A DNA stretch of 64,000 nucleotides. It comes from Actinomycetota bacterium. GTDB taxonomy: Bacteria > Actinomycetota > Actinomycetes > S36-B12 > CAIYMF01. The stretch covers positions 86,619 through 150,618 of the forward strand of contig JAPLAU010000018.1 of assembly GCA_026393115.1 (NCBI GenBank), in the 5' to 3' direction. Under the pieces are notes generated by a model. That model searched no databases. It had not been told where the DNA came from and saw nothing but the letters and a program-made list of their open reading frames with translations. A program made the translations under genes and the position numbers. Positions within the stretch are counted from its first letter, which is position 1. Each line of letters begins with the position of its first letter. This document shows, piece after piece, positions 8,991 to 17,538 of this stretch.

Positions 8991-9986
8991 ATGACCCACG
9001 AGGCCACCGGCCGCACCACCATGACAAGTCAGCAGGCCGAGGAGTTCGCGGCAGAGGTGTCCCAGATCGGGGCCGCCGTCAACTCATTCATTCAGGGCAA
9101 GCCGGAGGTGGTATCACTCTGCCTCACCGCCATGCTCGCGAGTGGACACGTGCTGCTCGAAGATGTTCCCGGTGTCGGCAAGACCTCACTCGCCCGCAGT
9201 TTCGCGGGAGCCTTTGGTACCGACTGGCAGCGCATCCAGTTCACTCCCGACCTACTGCCCGGTGACGTCACCGGTGTCTCGGTGTTCCATCAGGACACCA
9301 ACACCTTCGTCTTTCACCCCGGCCCCATCTTTTCCCACGTGGTTCTCGCCGACGAAATCAACCGCGCCTCTCCTCGTACACAGTCGGCCCTACTCGAAGT
9401 AATGGAAGAACGCACGGTCACCATCGACGGTCACCCTCACCCGGTGCCTAATCCCTTCCTGGTCATGGCGACCCAGAACCCCGTCGAGATGGACGGCACG
9501 TACCCACTACCCGAAGCCCAACTCGACCGCTTCCTCATCAAGACCCGCATGGGTTACCCCGACCACGGAGCTGAAGTACGCGTGCTTACGGGCGAGCACG
9601 GCGGTGCCGCAATCGAAAACGTCGAACGGGTTAGCAGCCCCGAGCGCATCGGCGCACTCATCGCTTCGGCTCGCACGGTCTATGTTGCGCCCAGCATCAT
9701 CGACTACATCGTTCGACTTGTTGGGCACACGCGCACGATGCAGCAATTCCGACTGGGCTCCAGCCCTCGCGGGGCACTCGGTCTTCTTCGCGCATCGCGC
9801 GTACGCGCCGCGATGGAAGGGCGTCCGCACGTACTTCCCGGCGATGTTCAGTCATTGGCAGAGCCGGTGCTCTCACACCGCGTCCTGCTTTCGGCAACGT
9901 TCGAGATTTCCGGTGGCCTGCCCTCCGACGCAATTGCTGAAGCCGTTGAGGTGGTGCCCGCACCTCCTCAGGAAACGGGCGCATGA
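8991..9986 (+). CDS. moxR: MoxR-family AAA+ ATPase
   Basis: 331 aa. Walker A is VPGVGKTSLARSF (about residues 59-71), Walker B is VVLADEINRASPRTQ, sensor 1 is MATQNPVEMDGTYPLPEAQLDRF, written here only as the family landmark, and a C-terminal lid carries the SPRGALGLLRASR sensor 2 region. MoxR ATPases act as chaperone-like remodelers with DUF58/VWA partners. This gene overlaps the DUF58 gene by 4 bases, the classical arrangement. The start is the ATG just after a -10 box; a second ATG at 9021 is possible. Confidence 0.9.
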   Translation: MTHEATGRTTMTSQQAEEFAAEVSQIGAAVNSFIQGKPEVVSLCLTAMLASGHVLLEDVPGVGKTSLARSFAGAFGTDWQRIQFTPDLLPGDVTGVSVFHQDTNTFVFHPGPIFSHVVLADEINRASPRTQSALLEVMEERTVTIDGHPHPVPNPFLVMATQNPVEMDGTYPLPEAQLDRFLIKTRMGYPDHGAEVRVLTGEHGGAAIENVERVSSPERIGALIASARTVYVAPSIIDYIVRLVGHTRTMQQFRLGSSPRGALGLLRASRVRAAMEGRPHVLPGDVQSLAEPVLSHRVLLSATFEISGGLPSDAIAEAVEVVPAPPQETGA

Positions 9987-11119
9987 CCATCAGGGGACGA
10001 GTGCTCTTACTCGTCTCTGTCGTCGCAGTAGGCGCTGGCTGGCGCTTCAATTGGCCTGAGATCGTAGCTCTGGGCACGGCCGGTATCGCAGCCGTCGTCG
10101 CGATTCTGCTCGTGCTCGGAACCAAGCCGCGCGGAACGCTCTCAGTCGACCAAGACTCACTCCGCGTTGTGCGTCTGCAGTCAGCATCAGTGCGCGTCAC
10201 CCTAGATTCCGACCGACCCCGGCGTGCCATGCGTTTGGTAGAAGGAGTCGACGCATCGAACCCCACCGGTTCAGTGCGCATCACGCGCGCACAACAAGCA
10301 TCAACCTCCAGCCTGCGATTCCCACTCGACACTTCCCAGCGCGGTCAACGCCCCATGGGTCCCTTCGCTCTGGTGCAAGGCGATCCTTGGGGCATCGTCC
10401 AACGCACGATCGACCGTGCCGAAGGTGGCATCGTCACCATCCAACCGCGGGTGTTTCCGGTACGCCGCGCCCTCATGAGTCAGAACATCATCGGCGATGC
10501 TGACAGCGCCGCCAAGCAACGAGGAGACGTTCATTTTCACGCCCTGCGCGACTACGTACTGGGCGATGAAGCACGCATGGTGCACTGGCGATCGTCCGCG
10601 CGCGCCGGCCACCTCGTGGTGAAGCAGAACCTGGCTCCGACCGCCGAGGGAACCACGATCGTGCTCGACACCGATGTTTCGGCGTATGGCGACGACCATC
10701 AATTTGGTAAGGCCTGGCTACCAGAACGCTTCGAGGCAGCTATCGAAGTCGTTGCATCAATCGTCGTGTCACTGCCCAAGGGGTCAGGGCAGGTGAACGT
10801 CGTCACGACCGCTTCCGGAAGCCGTCCCTCATCCGCCGCGTCAGGTGCCGCGAGCAGTTTGCTCGATCGACTCGCCGTCGTCGAGGCATCGCCGCCGCTC
10901 GAAGTAGTGCCTGCCCAACTCGTGTCAGCCGTTCGCTCAACGCGATGCTCTCGCTTGATCGTCGTCACTGGAACTCCCTCGCGCACCCTTCCCCTCGCAA
11001 TCGTCGCCGCCACCCGCGTTGTCGGTGGAACCCTGGTGATTCGAGTTGGCGCTTCAAAGCCAGCACCACTGGCCGGACTGCGTGTCCTCGATGTCGCAGG
11101 CGCCGAGGACCTCGTATGA
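9983..11119 (+). CDS. DUF58-domain membrane protein, MoxR partner
   Basis: 378 aa. Two N-terminal hydrophobic helices (residues 5-20 and 27-42) are followed by a soluble beta-rich segment. The DUF58 core is seen at HFHALRDYVLGDEARMVHWR (about residues 183-202), with VKQNLAPTAEGT and VLDTDVS after it, the position of the VWA-like MIDAS region. It starts with ATG inside the end of moxR and ends inside the start of the next gene, so all three are probably translated together. Confidence 0.85.
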   Translation: MTIRGRVLLLVSVVAVGAGWRFNWPEIVALGTAGIAAVVAILLVLGTKPRGTLSVDQDSLRVVRLQSASVRVTLDSDRPRRAMRLVEGVDASNPTGSVRITRAQQASTSSLRFPLDTSQRGQRPMGPFALVQGDPWGIVQRTIDRAEGGIVTIQPRVFPVRRALMSQNIIGDADSAAKQRGDVHFHALRDYVLGDEARMVHWRSSARAGHLVVKQNLAPTAEGTTIVLDTDVSAYGDDHQFGKAWLPERFEAAIEVVASIVVSLPKGSGQVNVVTTASGSRPSSAASGAASSLLDRLAVVEASPPLEVVPAQLVSAVRSTRCSRLIVVTGTPSRTLPLAIVAATRVVGGTLVIRVGASKPAPLAGLRVLDVAGAEDLV

Positions 11120-12336
11120 CCTCAACGCTGCCCACCAACGACACCGACCGCGGACTACCTCGCACGTCGTCGGCGAGCATTACCCGGCACACCGACGAGC
11201 ACACCGATCGGTGGCCGCTCATCGCGACCGTCATCACCTGCCTCATTGCTGCCATCTCGTACGCCGGCGTGGTCAGCATGGGAGCACTCGGCGCCTACGT
11301 AATGGTGGGGGTCGGAGTCGGAGCGGTCGCGGCGAATCGCGGACGTGGCACCGGCGCATGGTGGCGCGGTGCACTCGTCGGCTCACTCGCCGGGTTGATC
11401 TGGGCCGAAGTTGTGAACATCTATGGTGGCGACATCAGCGGCCCTATCGCACGCTCAACGTTCGTAGCGTCGGTCGGCACCGCCTTTGCCGTGGCTCTCA
11501 TTGATAGTCCAGCACCTTCGATGTTCCTCGTTCCCGTCGGCGGCATCATCCTTGGTGCGGTGACACTAGGCGGCGCGGGCGAAGTGGGCCTCGTTGCGAT
11601 TGCCACTGTCGTCAGCGCAGTGGTCACGCTCGCGCTCAGTGAACGAAAGCGCCGGCGATGGTTGATACCTGCACCCGCGAAACTGGCAACGCTCGCACTG
11701 TCGCTGATCCTGGTCATCACGATGGCGGCCGTTGTTTCGCTCATGCAGGTCTATCGCACCGGCAAACATACTCAAGCCGGGTCGAGCACGGTCGATCCGT
11801 CGATTCGACCGCCGTGGCAGCCCACGCCAACACCAACGCCCACTCCGACACCGAGCCCCTCGTCGACAACGACGCCTACGCCGCCGCCCCTGCCACCACC
11901 CGAGGATTCACTCCTCATGAAGGTGCTTCCCTATCTACTTCTGTTGCTCCTCATCGTCGCCCTCGTTCTGGTGGCACTGTGGATCAGGCGCCGCTGGAAG
12001 CTGGCTCGACTGCGACGGCAGTTACGGTCCGGCACACCAACACAACGCACGATTGGCGCCTGGTTGTGGACGAAGAATCGACTCGATGCTCGCGGGATTC
12101 CGTTTGCGGCCAATCTGTCGCCCGACCTGATGGTCAACGCTGAATTACCGCTGTCGATGACTCCCGAATCGGCTGACCATTTACGCACTCTGGCCGCGTA
12201 CGTGCGCGATGCCGCGTTCACCGATCCCGCGCTCGCCGAATCGGTGGCTGACGCCGCGTGGAGTGAAGCCGATCAACTTGTCGCGGGCGTCAAGCGCTCG
12301 CGCGCGCACCACGGCGTACGCGCCGCACACCGTTAG
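11116..12336 (+). CDS. Membrane protein with Pro/Thr linker and DUF4129-like C-terminus (third gene of moxR operon)
   Basis: 406 aa from the ATG at 11116, which overlaps the DUF58 stop as ATGA; the frame also opens earlier at 10945 but that part lies inside the DUF58 gene. It has about six or seven N-terminal membrane helices, an extracellular linker of alternating Thr-Pro (PTPTPTPTPTPSPSS near residues 235-250), one more helix (YLLLLLLIVALVLVALWI) and a cytoplasmic helical tail like DUF4129 (QRTIGAWLWTKNRLDARGIP). The place is normally held by a transglutaminase-like TgpA protein, but no Cys-His-Asp core is present. It may be a scaffold replacing it. Confidence 0.65.
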   Translation: MTSTLPTNDTDRGLPRTSSASITRHTDEHTDRWPLIATVITCLIAAISYAGVVSMGALGAYVMVGVGVGAVAANRGRGTGAWWRGALVGSLAGLIWAEVVNIYGGDISGPIARSTFVASVGTAFAVALIDSPAPSMFLVPVGGIILGAVTLGGAGEVGLVAIATVVSAVVTLALSERKRRRWLIPAPAKLATLALSLILVITMAAVVSLMQVYRTGKHTQAGSSTVDPSIRPPWQPTPTPTPTPTPSPSSTTTPTPPPLPPPEDSLLMKVLPYLLLLLLIVALVLVALWIRRRWKLARLRRQLRSGTPTQRTIGAWLWTKNRLDARGIPFAANLSPDLMVNAELPLSMTPESADHLRTLAAYVRDAAFTDPALAESVADAAWSEADQLVAGVKRSRAHHGVRAAHR

Positions 12337-15300
12337 GAAGTTCTGCGGCCTGCGGGTTCGCCGCCCACCGGCGGCAGATAGGTCCACTGGGCGTTCTCCG
12401 GAAGCGACACCTGAGGGTCTAACTCGCGCAGCGCATCACAGCGAGCGCGATACTCAGCAAGGGCTCCCGCGGCGTCGGGTAGAGACCCTAGTTGCGCCGC
12501 GAGAAGCGTGCCGGCCCGACGATGCAGCAGACGATCGTAATCTGAGAGTCGGGTCTCCCCCGACCAACCCGGTTCAGTGGGGAACACGCCGCTCGATACG
12601 TTCTCTGCCAACTGATACGCGCCATCAAAGGAGATTCCCATGGAGGCAAGTCGGTGTTCGAGCAGCACCATGCTTTCGTCGAACCGCTCGACCACTCCGA
12701 CGAAAAGGTCAGGCCGATCGAGGTCGATCAGGTGCGGGTCGAGTTGCCAGCCGAGGAAAGGGCCGCTGGCGGTGAAATGCTGAGGTGACAGCAGGCGCGA
12801 CTGATAGTTCGACTCAACCGTGTTGACTATGCGCCGCAGGTAGTTGGCGAACGACTCACCCCGAGAACGCGGCGATGTCGAGCGCTGTTCAAAACGGTAA
12901 GCCGAAATCAGGCGGGCTAGCGGCTCGCGCACGAAGGCCACCGTGATCGCTGCGAGCGCGGCATTGCCATCGGAATCGCCATCGGCATCGGCATCGGGCA
13001 CCGTCGTGAGATGCGAAGTAACTGCGCGCGCATCAGAGAGATCGACTTCATCGCAAATGCGCTGCCACGGCAGGCGCCGTCCGATGCTCTCTGACTCGAC
13101 GTAACGCACTCGCCCCGGGTAATTGCGTTCGAGAATCCAGTTGAACGTTGTTCCTGCGCACTTGAAGCCGTGCACATGCAGGATGTGCACTCCCGGCACC
13201 TCGACTTCCTCGAACACCAGAGGCTCTCGGGGTTCGGTGGTCACCGAGCCCACGACAACAGCGGGTTCGGGTACGAATTCAGGCTCAGGCTCAGACACAG
13301 GCTCAGGCTCAGGTGCAGCCGGTACCGCAGACGCGGTTCCAATCGGAAGCGCCCACGACGTTGGACGACGTCCCTCCTGCCAACCCCACACCACGTAATG
13401 CACCGCAGGATCAATGTCGCTCTCGGCCACATCGGGATACGTCGCGAGGTACCAGGCGGTGTCGAATGCGGGTCCGGGTGAGCGACCTTCACGCCACCCC
13501 TGCGTCGTGTAGTGCTCAAAGGGGTCAACCCCCGCGGCGGCAACGTCGGGGTAGTTGGCGCGGTACCAACGAGGATCAACCAGTCCCGACACCGCAAGGG
13601 CCGCGAGGTGCTCTGGATTGGAGCCCGTGGGCACACCGTCGCTGGAAGTACGCCGACGTAGTCGACTCCAACCTTGAGCGATTCGGTACGAACGCCCCGC
13701 CTGCACCTCACGTGCTGCCGATGCCTGCGTGAGTGCTCGCGTCAGAATGTCGCGCACGTCATCGCTCACTCGATCAGTAGGCGCGAGTGCCGGGCTCATC
13801 GCTACGTGTCCGTTGCCGTCAGTGCCGACCTCGGTGAAAGCGTCAGAGCGGAATTGTTCTATCTGCTCGGTCAGGAGCTCGCCCGCACGTTTCGCGTCGG
13901 TGAGTTGCACCCGCAGACGGCTGCGCTCGCGATCGGCATCAGCGATGTAGCGCTCAGCACTTTCCAACGACGGTAGTGGCAGCGCAGTTGCGCCCACTGT
14001 CTCATCGGATACCCCGTCAACGGCGCCCCCCAACAGGGTGCGTACTGCCGTACGCACCGCGACCGGCGAATAGTTCCGCGCAATGAGTTGACGGCCCTGG
14101 GTTGACAATCGCTGCCACAGAACGTCGTCGGCACACACCACTGCAATGGCCGAGGCGAAAGCGAGGGGCTCTTCCTCAATCAACGCGTGTTCGCCCGATA
14201 CCAGCAGCATGCCTTCGGCGGCGACGGGTGTGAGCACCGATGCGACACCGTGCGAGAGTGCTTCGCCCACCTTGCCCTTGAGCCCAGCACCAAATCTCAG
14301 GGGTGCGACAACCACCCTGCTACTCGCGTAGAAGGGTGCAAGATCAGGAACCCAGCCAAGCACGTCGATGCGCGGATCGTCATCGAGCGCAAGGATCTCG
14401 GCAGGAGCATCTGGACCAATGATGCGCAATCGCAGTTGCGGATTGTGCTCCCACACCGATGGCATGACCTCGTCGACCAGCCACTGAACTCCGTCGGCGT
14501 TGGGCGGGTGGCGAAAGTTGCCAACAAAGAGAATGCCCTCGCGTCCACGCGGTGACGCCCAGTTATCGAGAGTGGTGTGCACGTTAGGAACGATCGCCGC
14601 CGCGATGCCTTCTTCGTCGATCAACAGTTGCTGCTCGACCGGACTGACCACCACGACATCGTCGACGGACTTCATCAAGCCGATCTCAAGTTGCCGAGTC
14701 GCCATCGCGTCGGGCGCGTCGCCGAACTCGGTACCAACGTCGGCCGCCCGTTGCTCGCGCAGGAAGTGCAGGTCGACGGTGTCGTAGACGATGCGAGCAG
14801 TGGGAAGTACTTCACGGAACTTCGGCAAATACCGGTGAGTGACATCGGGCCGTGAGAGCCACACGTGGCTGACGGACTCCTTCAACGACTCCAGGTGCGG
14901 CCACCAGGTGTCTTCCGTACCAAGCACTTCGACACCCTCGGCCTCAAGCCGACGCGTGTAGGGCGGCCGACGCCAGCCGTTGACGGGAAGGAAGGTCACG
15001 CCGTAGCCATCGCGGACAAGCCCGCGCATGATGGAGAACAGTCGCAGCGAACCCGAATCACGGTCGGCAGTTGGTACTTCGTTATCGACCACAATCACGC
15101 GCGAGCGAACGCGCTCGCGCGCAACCATCACGTGTTCAGCACCCGGAGGTTGCTGCTGGCGCAGTGCAGCGGCATGTCGGGTGATGAAGGTCTCGCGGTT
15201 GAGCACCTGATACCGCTTGAGTCCGCTGTTCTCGTCGGTTCCGTGCGACTGGCCCTCGAGATGGACGACAACCGACGAAGGCTGGAACCACACTTCCCCG

Positions 15301-15962
15301 CCGACCTCGCGCACAGCAAAGCACGCGTCGGTGTCTTCGTAGTACGCCGGCGCATAGCGAATGTCGAAGCCTCCGCGCGCGCGAAGGAACTCGCCATCAA
15401 TTAGCAACGACGCAGCGGAGCAGTAGTCAACGCGGCGCTCATAGCGGAACGCCGGATTATCGGGATCGCCGCCGCGGCCGAAATTCCAGCCCGATCCGTC
15501 GGAGAAGATGATGCCGCCAGCCTCTTGCACGGTTCCGTCGGCAAAGACGAGCTTTGACCCCACGGCCAAGGCACCGCGCGACTGCATCGTCTCGAGTAGC
15601 GGATCAATCCATCGACCCTGCGGAAGTGTGTCGTTGTTAAGCATCAGAATATGGCGGCCTCGCGCCGCCTCGATGCCACGATTAGCTGCTCGTAGATAGC
15701 CCACATTTTCGGTGAGTGTCACCAGTTGCAGACCGCGCAGCTTCGCGAGTCGAATTGAGGTGTCATCGGGCGAGGCGTCATCGACGACGATCACTTCAAC
15801 GAGGGCACTGTTCGCCAACTGCGCTTCGTGAATCGCCCACAGGCAGTCAAGGGTCATCCTCACCTTGCCGTAGGCGCAAATGACAACTGACACGTCGGGG
15901 CGCGGTCCTGGATCAATGAACTCCCACTGCCACTGCGGAATGGGGTCGCGGGCGTGACTCAC
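12333..15962 (-). CDS. Giant GT2-GT4 glycosyltransferase with C-terminal sulfotransferase domain
   Basis: 1209 aa. Residues about 18-250 are a GT2 domain (VSVVICAYGK, VDDASPDDTS, LNNDTLPQG). Residues about 295-665 are a GT4 domain (LFVGNFRHPPNADGVQWL, PLRFGAGLKGKVGEALSHG). A coiled coil follows, then two W/Y-rich repeats (DPRWYRANYPDVAAAGVDPF near 805 and the TAWYLATYPDVAESDIDPA unit), a Pro-Glu linker, and about 930-1190 a sulfotransferase domain with HGFKCAGTTFNWIL (PAPS 5'-phosphosulfate loop) and FVREPLARLISAYRF (3'-phosphate motif). It would build and sulfate a surface glycan. It overlaps the ABC ATPase gene by 4 bases and ends 4 bases into the moxR operon. Confidence 0.85.
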   Translation of the reverse strand: MSHARDPIPQWQWEFIDPGPRPDVSVVICAYGKVRMTLDCLWAIHEAQLANSALVEVIVVDDASPDDTSIRLAKLRGLQLVTLTENVGYLRAANRGIEAARGRHILMLNNDTLPQGRWIDPLLETMQSRGALAVGSKLVFADGTVQEAGGIIFSDGSGWNFGRGGDPDNPAFRYERRVDYCSAASLLIDGEFLRARGGFDIRYAPAYYEDTDACFAVREVGGEVWFQPSSVVVHLEGQSHGTDENSGLKRYQVLNRETFITRHAAALRQQQPPGAEHVMVARERVRSRVIVVDNEVPTADRDSGSLRLFSIMRGLVRDGYGVTFLPVNGWRRPPYTRRLEAEGVEVLGTEDTWWPHLESLKESVSHVWLSRPDVTHRYLPKFREVLPTARIVYDTVDLHFLREQRAADVGTEFGDAPDAMATRQLEIGLMKSVDDVVVVSPVEQQLLIDEEGIAAAIVPNVHTTLDNWASPRGREGILFVGNFRHPPNADGVQWLVDEVMPSVWEHNPQLRLRIIGPDAPAEILALDDDPRIDVLGWVPDLAPFYASSRVVVAPLRFGAGLKGKVGEALSHGVASVLTPVAAEGMLLVSGEHALIEEEPLAFASAIAVVCADDVLWQRLSTQGRQLIARNYSPVAVRTAVRTLLGGAVDGVSDETVGATALPLPSLESAERYIADADRERSRLRVQLTDAKRAGELLTEQIEQFRSDAFTEVGTDGNGHVAMSPALAPTDRVSDDVRDILTRALTQASAAREVQAGRSYRIAQGWSRLRRRTSSDGVPTGSNPEHLAALAVSGLVDPRWYRANYPDVAAAGVDPFEHYTTQGWREGRSPGPAFDTAWYLATYPDVAESDIDPAVHYVVWGWQEGRRPTSWALPIGTASAVPAAPEPEPVSEPEPEFVPEPAVVVGSVTTEPREPLVFEEVEVPGVHILHVHGFKCAGTTFNWILERNYPGRVRYVESESIGRRLPWQRICDEVDLSDARAVTSHLTTVPDADADGDSDGNAALAAITVAFVREPLARLISAYRFEQRSTSPRSRGESFANYLRRIVNTVESNYQSRLLSPQHFTASGPFLGWQLDPHLIDLDRPDLFVGVVERFDESMVLLEHRLASMGISFDGAYQLAENVSSGVFPTEPGWSGETRLSDYDRLLHRRAGTLLAAQLGSLPDAAGALAEYRARCDALRELDPQVSLPENAQWTYLPPVGGEPAGRRTS

Positions 15963-16708
15963 TGGGCTTCCCTTGATGCGTGGTAGTGACGCAACGCCGC
16001 GCCTACCGGACCGAGGAATGTCACCCGGCCACGATCAAGTACCAGTGCCTGATCGCAGAATTCTTCCAGCATCGCATCGGAATGGCTGGCGAGCACCAAG
16101 ATTCCGGCGCGCAGCATGAACTCGTTGAGTCGTTCCTTGGCGCGAGCCGTGAACTGCGCGTCGGCTGTTCCGATACCTTCGTCGAGTAGAAGAATCTCTG
16201 GTTCGATCGCGGTTGAGATCGAGAATGACAAGCGAGCGACCATACCCGATGAATAGGTGCGCACGGGGTGGTCGATGCGGTCACCGAGGTCGGCGAACTC
16301 GGTAATCTCAGCGGCCTTCGACACCATCTCATCACGTGAGTGGCCAAGAAGCATTCCGCGGATCATGATGTTTTCGCGCCCCGTGGCGTCGTAACTCATG
16401 CCAAGACCGAGATCGAACATGGTGGCAATGTCGCCCGATGACTGCACATACCCCGCGGTCGGCGTGAGGATTCCGCCCATCACCCGAAGGAGCGTCGACT
16501 TGCCGGCGCCATTGGGTCCGATCAGCCCGATCCGGTCGCCATCCTTGAGAGTGAGGTCAACTCCATCGAGGGCGCGGATCCACACCGTGTCGTAGTCGAC
16601 ACTGCGCTTGAGATGGCGCAGCAGCGTTCCTTTCGCATTGCGGCTCGAGACACCAAAAATCGGAATATCAACGGTGACGTCAGAGAGCATGATGCTGGCC
16701 ATGGTCAT
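15959..16708 (-). CDS. Polysaccharide-export ABC transporter ATPase (Wzt/TagH/RfbE type)
   Basis: 249 aa from the ATG at 16706-16708, which overlaps the permease stop as ATGA; the frame extends further upstream but inside the permease gene. Walker A is GPNGAGKSTLLRVMGG, the signature is the export-type TYSSGMVARLSFS, and Walker B is EILLLDEGIG. There is no C-terminal carbohydrate-binding domain as in O9a-type Wzt, so it resembles the short teichoic-acid or mycobacterial galactan exporters. It pairs with the permease just upstream and moves a lipid-linked glycan across the membrane. Confidence 0.9.
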   Translation of the reverse strand: MTMASIMLSDVTVDIPIFGVSSRNAKGTLLRHLKRSVDYDTVWIRALDGVDLTLKDGDRIGLIGPNGAGKSTLLRVMGGILTPTAGYVQSSGDIATMFDLGLGMSYDATGRENIMIRGMLLGHSRDEMVSKAAEITEFADLGDRIDHPVRTYSSGMVARLSFSISTAIEPEILLLDEGIGTADAQFTARAKERLNEFMLRAGILVLASHSDAMLEEFCDQALVLDRGRVTFLGPVGAALRHYHASREAQ

Positions 16709-17538
16709 CCCACCCAGTACGCAATCCATCGCCGGTTGCGTCCGAAGAGCACCAACGCGACGAATCCGTTAACGATGGTGATGCTGATGATGACGAGCCA
16801 CACAAAGGGGCGCACCGGCTCATTGAGCAGCGGAGCCCGGACAGCTTCGAGGAAGTAGGCGAAGGGATTCCAGATCACAGCGGCACGGCTGGGGAGTGAA
16901 TCGACCATCCAGAAAACCGGAGTAATGAACATCATCAGCTGCATCGCGCTCGCGACGAATGGTGCGATGTCTCGGTAGCGGGCGCACACGGGGCCCAACC
17001 ACAGGCACACGAAGAATGCATTGAGCACAATGGCGATTACCCCTAGCGGGGTGAGAATGATCGCCCAAGGTGAGGGCACCACACGAAGGAGAACCAGCAG
17101 AATCACCACCGGCACGACGTTGTGCGCGAATGTCCAGACATGACTTGCCACCGTGCGATACGAGTAGATCGACAGTGGCAGCGAGGTTGAACGGATGTAG
17201 CCCGCCTGACCGAAGTACGCCTTCGTTGAGTCAACGACCGACGTGCTGATCAAGCCCCAGACAAGGAATCCGATCGCCACGTAGGGCAGAAAGGTGGTGA
17301 AGTCCTGGCGGAAAAGACCTGCATAGACCACCGAAATACCGAGAACAAATGCCGACATCTGAATGGTGATCCAGAAGGGGCCAATGCGGCTGCGACGGTA
17401 CTGGGCAATCAGATCTTGGTAGGCGATCATCCACCAGAGTTGGCGTCGCTGCCAGCCAGCGCGGATGTCCGACAGTGCCACCGAAATGGGGTGCTTGACC
17501 TCCGGGGGCGACCCCGGTGTGATGGCGGTGGCACTCAT
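16705..17538 (-). CDS. Polysaccharide-export ABC permease (Wzm/TagG type, ABC-2)
   Basis: 277 aa with six membrane helices. Family landmarks are LWWMIAYQDLIAQYRRSRIG before the first helix, GPFWITIQM, and FITPVFWMVDSLP in the fifth helix region. Together with the ATPase it forms the exporter. It overlaps both neighbours by 4 bases, so expression of export and assembly functions is coupled. Confidence 0.9.
   Translation of the reverse strand: MSATAITPGSPPEVKHPISVALSDIRAGWQRRQLWWMIAYQDLIAQYRRSRIGPFWITIQMSAFVLGISVVYAGLFRQDFTTFLPYVAIGFLVWGLISTSVVDSTKAYFGQAGYIRSTSLPLSIYSYRTVASHVWTFAHNVVPVVILLVLLRVVPSPWAIILTPLGVIAIVLNAFFVCLWLGPVCARYRDIAPFVASAMQLMMFITPVFWMVDSLPSRAAVIWNPFAYFLEAVRAPLLNEPVRPFVWLVIISITIVNGFVALVLFGRNRRWIAYWVG

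Noticed and set aside
10945..11115. Upstream extension of the third moxR-operon gene
   Set aside because: It lies inside the DUF58 gene; the ATGA overlap at 11116 is the better start.
11816..11900. Tandem repeat in DNA (ACGCCAACACC-like)
   Set aside because: It simply encodes the Thr-Pro linker of the membrane protein.
12400..15900. Several open frames antisense to the glycosyltransferase gene
   Set aside because: High-GC shadow frames with Arg/Ser/Pro-rich products and no ribosome sites.
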